Part shown: one piece after another, positions 61,715 through 64,000 of the stretch | Position numbering within the stretch: the first letter of the stretch is position 1 | How the letters are laid out: every line of letters starts with the position of its first letter | Source of the DNA: Rhyzopertha dominica | Taxonomy: Eukaryota > Arthropoda > Insecta > Coleoptera > Bostrichidae | Assembly: GCA_025024175.1 (NCBI GenBank) | Contig: QCXZ01000003.1 | Coordinates: 62,001 to 126,000 of the forward strand | DNA: 64,000 bases | Direction of reading: 5' to 3' | The notes under the pieces: generated by a model | What the model saw: the letters and a program-made list of their open reading frames with translations, nothing else | Database searches by the model: none | What the model was told of the DNA's origin: nothing | Made by a program: the position numbers and the translations under genes

Positions 61715-62370
61715 TTTTATTTTTATTATTATTTTTTATTAATTCGTATCTTTGTTTTCTGGAAAGAAGATAGGTGGCCAAGTTACAGTCGCTATCCAAA
61801 TGAAGTGAGAGTTTCGGCCCAGCCAAATTTACATCTAGAATTATTACCTATTTACTCAAATACAGAAATGCCAGACATCCGTCTACCANAGGTATCAGCT
61901 CGCTGTAGATACGATGTCTTTGAAGGCCGGATGCAGGCGGACCCTAATTTATTTGAGTTATAAATGAGGGCGGGATTTGCATATTTTAACTACGGCCGTT
62001 TGCAGTTTTGTTGAAAATAGACTGTGCTGCCATCATTCGGATTTAAGTTTTCTGGTACCTGTACTATTCCACCTTAAGTGGGTTTCCTGTTCCTAGTTGC
62101 ACCGCCGGGACAAATGATAATTCGGTCATCACGGGGTTTCGCTATAATCCCCCGTTCGACGTCACAGACACATTATCATGTAAAACCGCTTGTATCGGCA
62201 GCTACCGTTTTGCCGTGATACATGACAGAAATTAAATTTGGAAGGTATTTCGTGGCGCGATTAAACTTTGATTGAAAGTGGAATTTGCATCACAACGTCG
62301 GGTACAACTTGGACGANGGTGGCTTAAACAATCATGGTGTCGGTTTGGCAAACANATTAGGTTTGCTGTC
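61715..62370. other. Non-coding interval with a GC-balanced island
   Basis: No gene. About 62040-62300 is more GC-rich than its surroundings and might be regulatory or old unique sequence. Confidence 0.3.
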
Positions 62371-62379
62371 TTTGATGCA

Positions 62380-62830
62380 TCGATTCATGTTAGACATCAT
62401 GCGCTTAGTTATTAGCGATTGCTTAACGTGTTATCATATAATATCATCAGCNTATAACATATGAAATCCAAATTCACATCTTTTATAAAAATTACGTATA
62501 GCAAGGGACTCAAATTAGATCCTTGACAAACACCACTATTTTAATCAAAGAGAAAGATTTGTAATTCTCGTACTAAGCATTAACATGAACTTTTTTATTA
62601 GGCTATCACAGATCATATTTCCATTCTGTAATAATTTCTTTAGATTAATAAGCAACAGATTGTTGTCGACTATGTCGAATGTGTTGCTTAAATCTGTTTA
62701 AATTACATCAACTTGTAATTCCTTATTAAGTGCATTTAACACAAATTGAGTGAAATCTACATGTTGATTGGATTAGAACTATGATGAACATGCACCAAAG
62801 GTGCAAAAATCTAATTTGCTTCATGGGTGT
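62380..62830 (-). mobile_element. Non-LTR reverse-transcriptase relic
   Basis: Minus-strand frames give FTQFVLNALNKELQVDVI, TDLSNTFDIVDNNLLLINLKKLL (the DxxKAFDxVDH palm block, with K to N changes), then GSNLSPLLYVIFIKDV and a remnant of the YADD box near 62450 where an N falls. Motif order and direction fit a Jockey-like RT. Several stops and substitutions in catalytic blocks show decay. Confidence 0.75.
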
Positions 62831-63785
62831 CGTCGTTGAACGAGATTTTTTATGCTGAGTATGGCAGTGCATAGGAAATTTGGTATAAGGCTATAAAGGC
62901 CTTGCATAATAAAATCCAATAGAGCAAAATATTAAATACTGATCTGTGAACAATGGGGTTCGTTGGCAACATCCATGTATATGAGTCTTGATTAATTGTT
63001 AAATGTAATCTTTAAGATCGATCATGTTTTATAGGGCTAACTAAAGTTACTTTTTATTGTGTCAGTTACGCGTATATTTAGTAGCACATAGAAAGTTTTC
63101 ATCCCAGTTAGTACAGCATCAACTCACTTTTAATACTGATTTATCGCCAAAGCCGTTTAACATTTTAAGATCTCCAAGAATGACAGCGTGTTTGGTTTGC
63201 CAAACTTTCCAAGTAACAAGGAAGTGGCTCTCTGCTTACCAAATTCAGAAAGCCTGTAAACTCGTGCTGCATTTGCATAATAAATGTCAACCTCCCTAAC
63301 TTCAGACTTTTTTGTTGAAAACTTTTCTATGAGGGATCGGTTCTTGGCTTGCGCGCCTAGTCGTCTCGGGAAGCCTTCTCCCCACTTATCCATAAATTTT
63401 ACCTTAAATTTAATATTAAAACTTCGTCTTCGCCATTACAGCTATTATGTTACCAGTATTTATCTTTATAAGCTCTGAAACTCGTTTTGAATGCAGTTAC
63501 AAGAAATTTGCTATTCAAAACAACCAGGAACTTTTATAATGCAATTTCGGCACGGTAAATTTTAATTAAGCACAGCATCAGACACCGAATTCTGCATGCC
63601 TATTTCGCGGGTTATATTATAGTGGTTGTTTTATTGCATAATGCCGCGTTTATTACTTACGGCGAGAAAATATTGGCTACCCAAGCGAAATAAAGTTGCA
63701 CGCCTAGCTTAGCCTAATGCAAAAAGGACATGTAAAAACTTTCACCCGTGTTTCACGAAATTAAGAAACAGATTAAAGACAAGTA
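62831..63785. other. Non-coding interval
   Basis: No supported gene. The open frame at 63057-63299 and its antisense overlap have no recognised motif. Confidence 0.35.
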
Positions 63786-63789
63786 TGCT

Positions 63790-64000
63790 ACAGTTATACA
63801 TGTATACATATATATTCCAAAAATTGCATTTTACGTTTATTCTGTAGCAATAATTTTGGTGTTATGGAAGTCAAAAGTGTGATGTTTTTTCAAAGCCGTG
63901 TAGTTGTTATTATTTCTGTGTTGTATCCTGTTTTTGGGTATTGTCCCGTTTGTCCTATATATTGTTTGTTGCACTGTTTATATTGTATTGTATCGTACGG
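63790..64000 (-). mobile_element. Penelope-like element GIY-YIG relic, running off the window
   Basis: The minus strand from the right edge reads YKQCNKQYIGQTGQYPKTGYN, then a TTTRL.KNI...LLTSITPKLLLQN stretch. It corresponds to the endonuclease segment of the copy at 57.7-57.9 kb, with a deletion in the middle. It is closer to the intact YIGQTGQ form of the motif than the other copy (YIELTGQ). The element's RT would lie beyond 64000. Confidence 0.72.

Overview
The window is AT-rich, intron-containing eukaryotic DNA. It looks like an arthropod genome, most probably an insect, though I cannot name the species. The evidence is the spliced gene structure with GT/AG introns from about 60 bp to many kb, the insect-like PAN3 protein, AATAAA poly(A) signals, and dense remains of non-LTR retrotransposons and Penelope-like elements. 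There are no bacterial operons, CRISPR arrays or viral genes. Single Ns are scattered through the sequence, so some frameshifts may be assembly artefacts.

Region 1 (1-9.9 kb) is compact and gene-rich. It holds the 3' end of an unrecognised gene (1-200, +), a complete eleven-exon PAN3 gene (1327-7380, +) encoding the adaptor subunit of the PAN2-PAN3 poly(A) nuclease, and, converging on it, a small minus-strand transcription unit (about 9485-8867). That unit encodes two short single-pass membrane proteins in series: a 121-aa protein made from two exons, then a 57-aa ORF whose ATG lies 8 nt after the first stop codon. This looks like a dicistronic micropeptide transcript and is the most interesting item here.

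Region 2 (9.9-20 kb) is non-coding or repeat-derived. It has a possible hammerhead/Penelope motif near 15.6 kb, a 5'-truncated and frameshifted non-LTR retrotransposon (16.4-18.9 kb, +) ending in an ATT microsatellite, and a second reverse-transcriptase relic (19.1-19.55 kb, -).

Region 3 (19.85-44.9 kb) may be the start of one large gene. A GC-rich first exon ends at a strong donor at 20150. About 24.6 kb downstream, an exon starting exactly with ATG (44758) encodes a signal peptide and a short acidic/basic segment, ending at two tandem donors 6 nt apart. The proposed intron contains at least four non-LTR relics, a Penelope RT relic, microsatellites and a tRNA-like SINE trace.

Region 4 (44.9-64 kb) has no gene I recognise apart from a possible terminal exon (48134-48294, -). 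Mobile elements here are a Penelope GIY-YIG relic (57.5-58.0 kb, +), a two-exon ORF resembling insect Mutator-like transposases (59001-59637, -), a roughly 1-kb element with hAT-like ends (60.7-61.7 kb), a non-LTR relic (62.4-62.8 kb, -) and a second Penelope GIY-YIG copy (63.8-64.0 kb, -).
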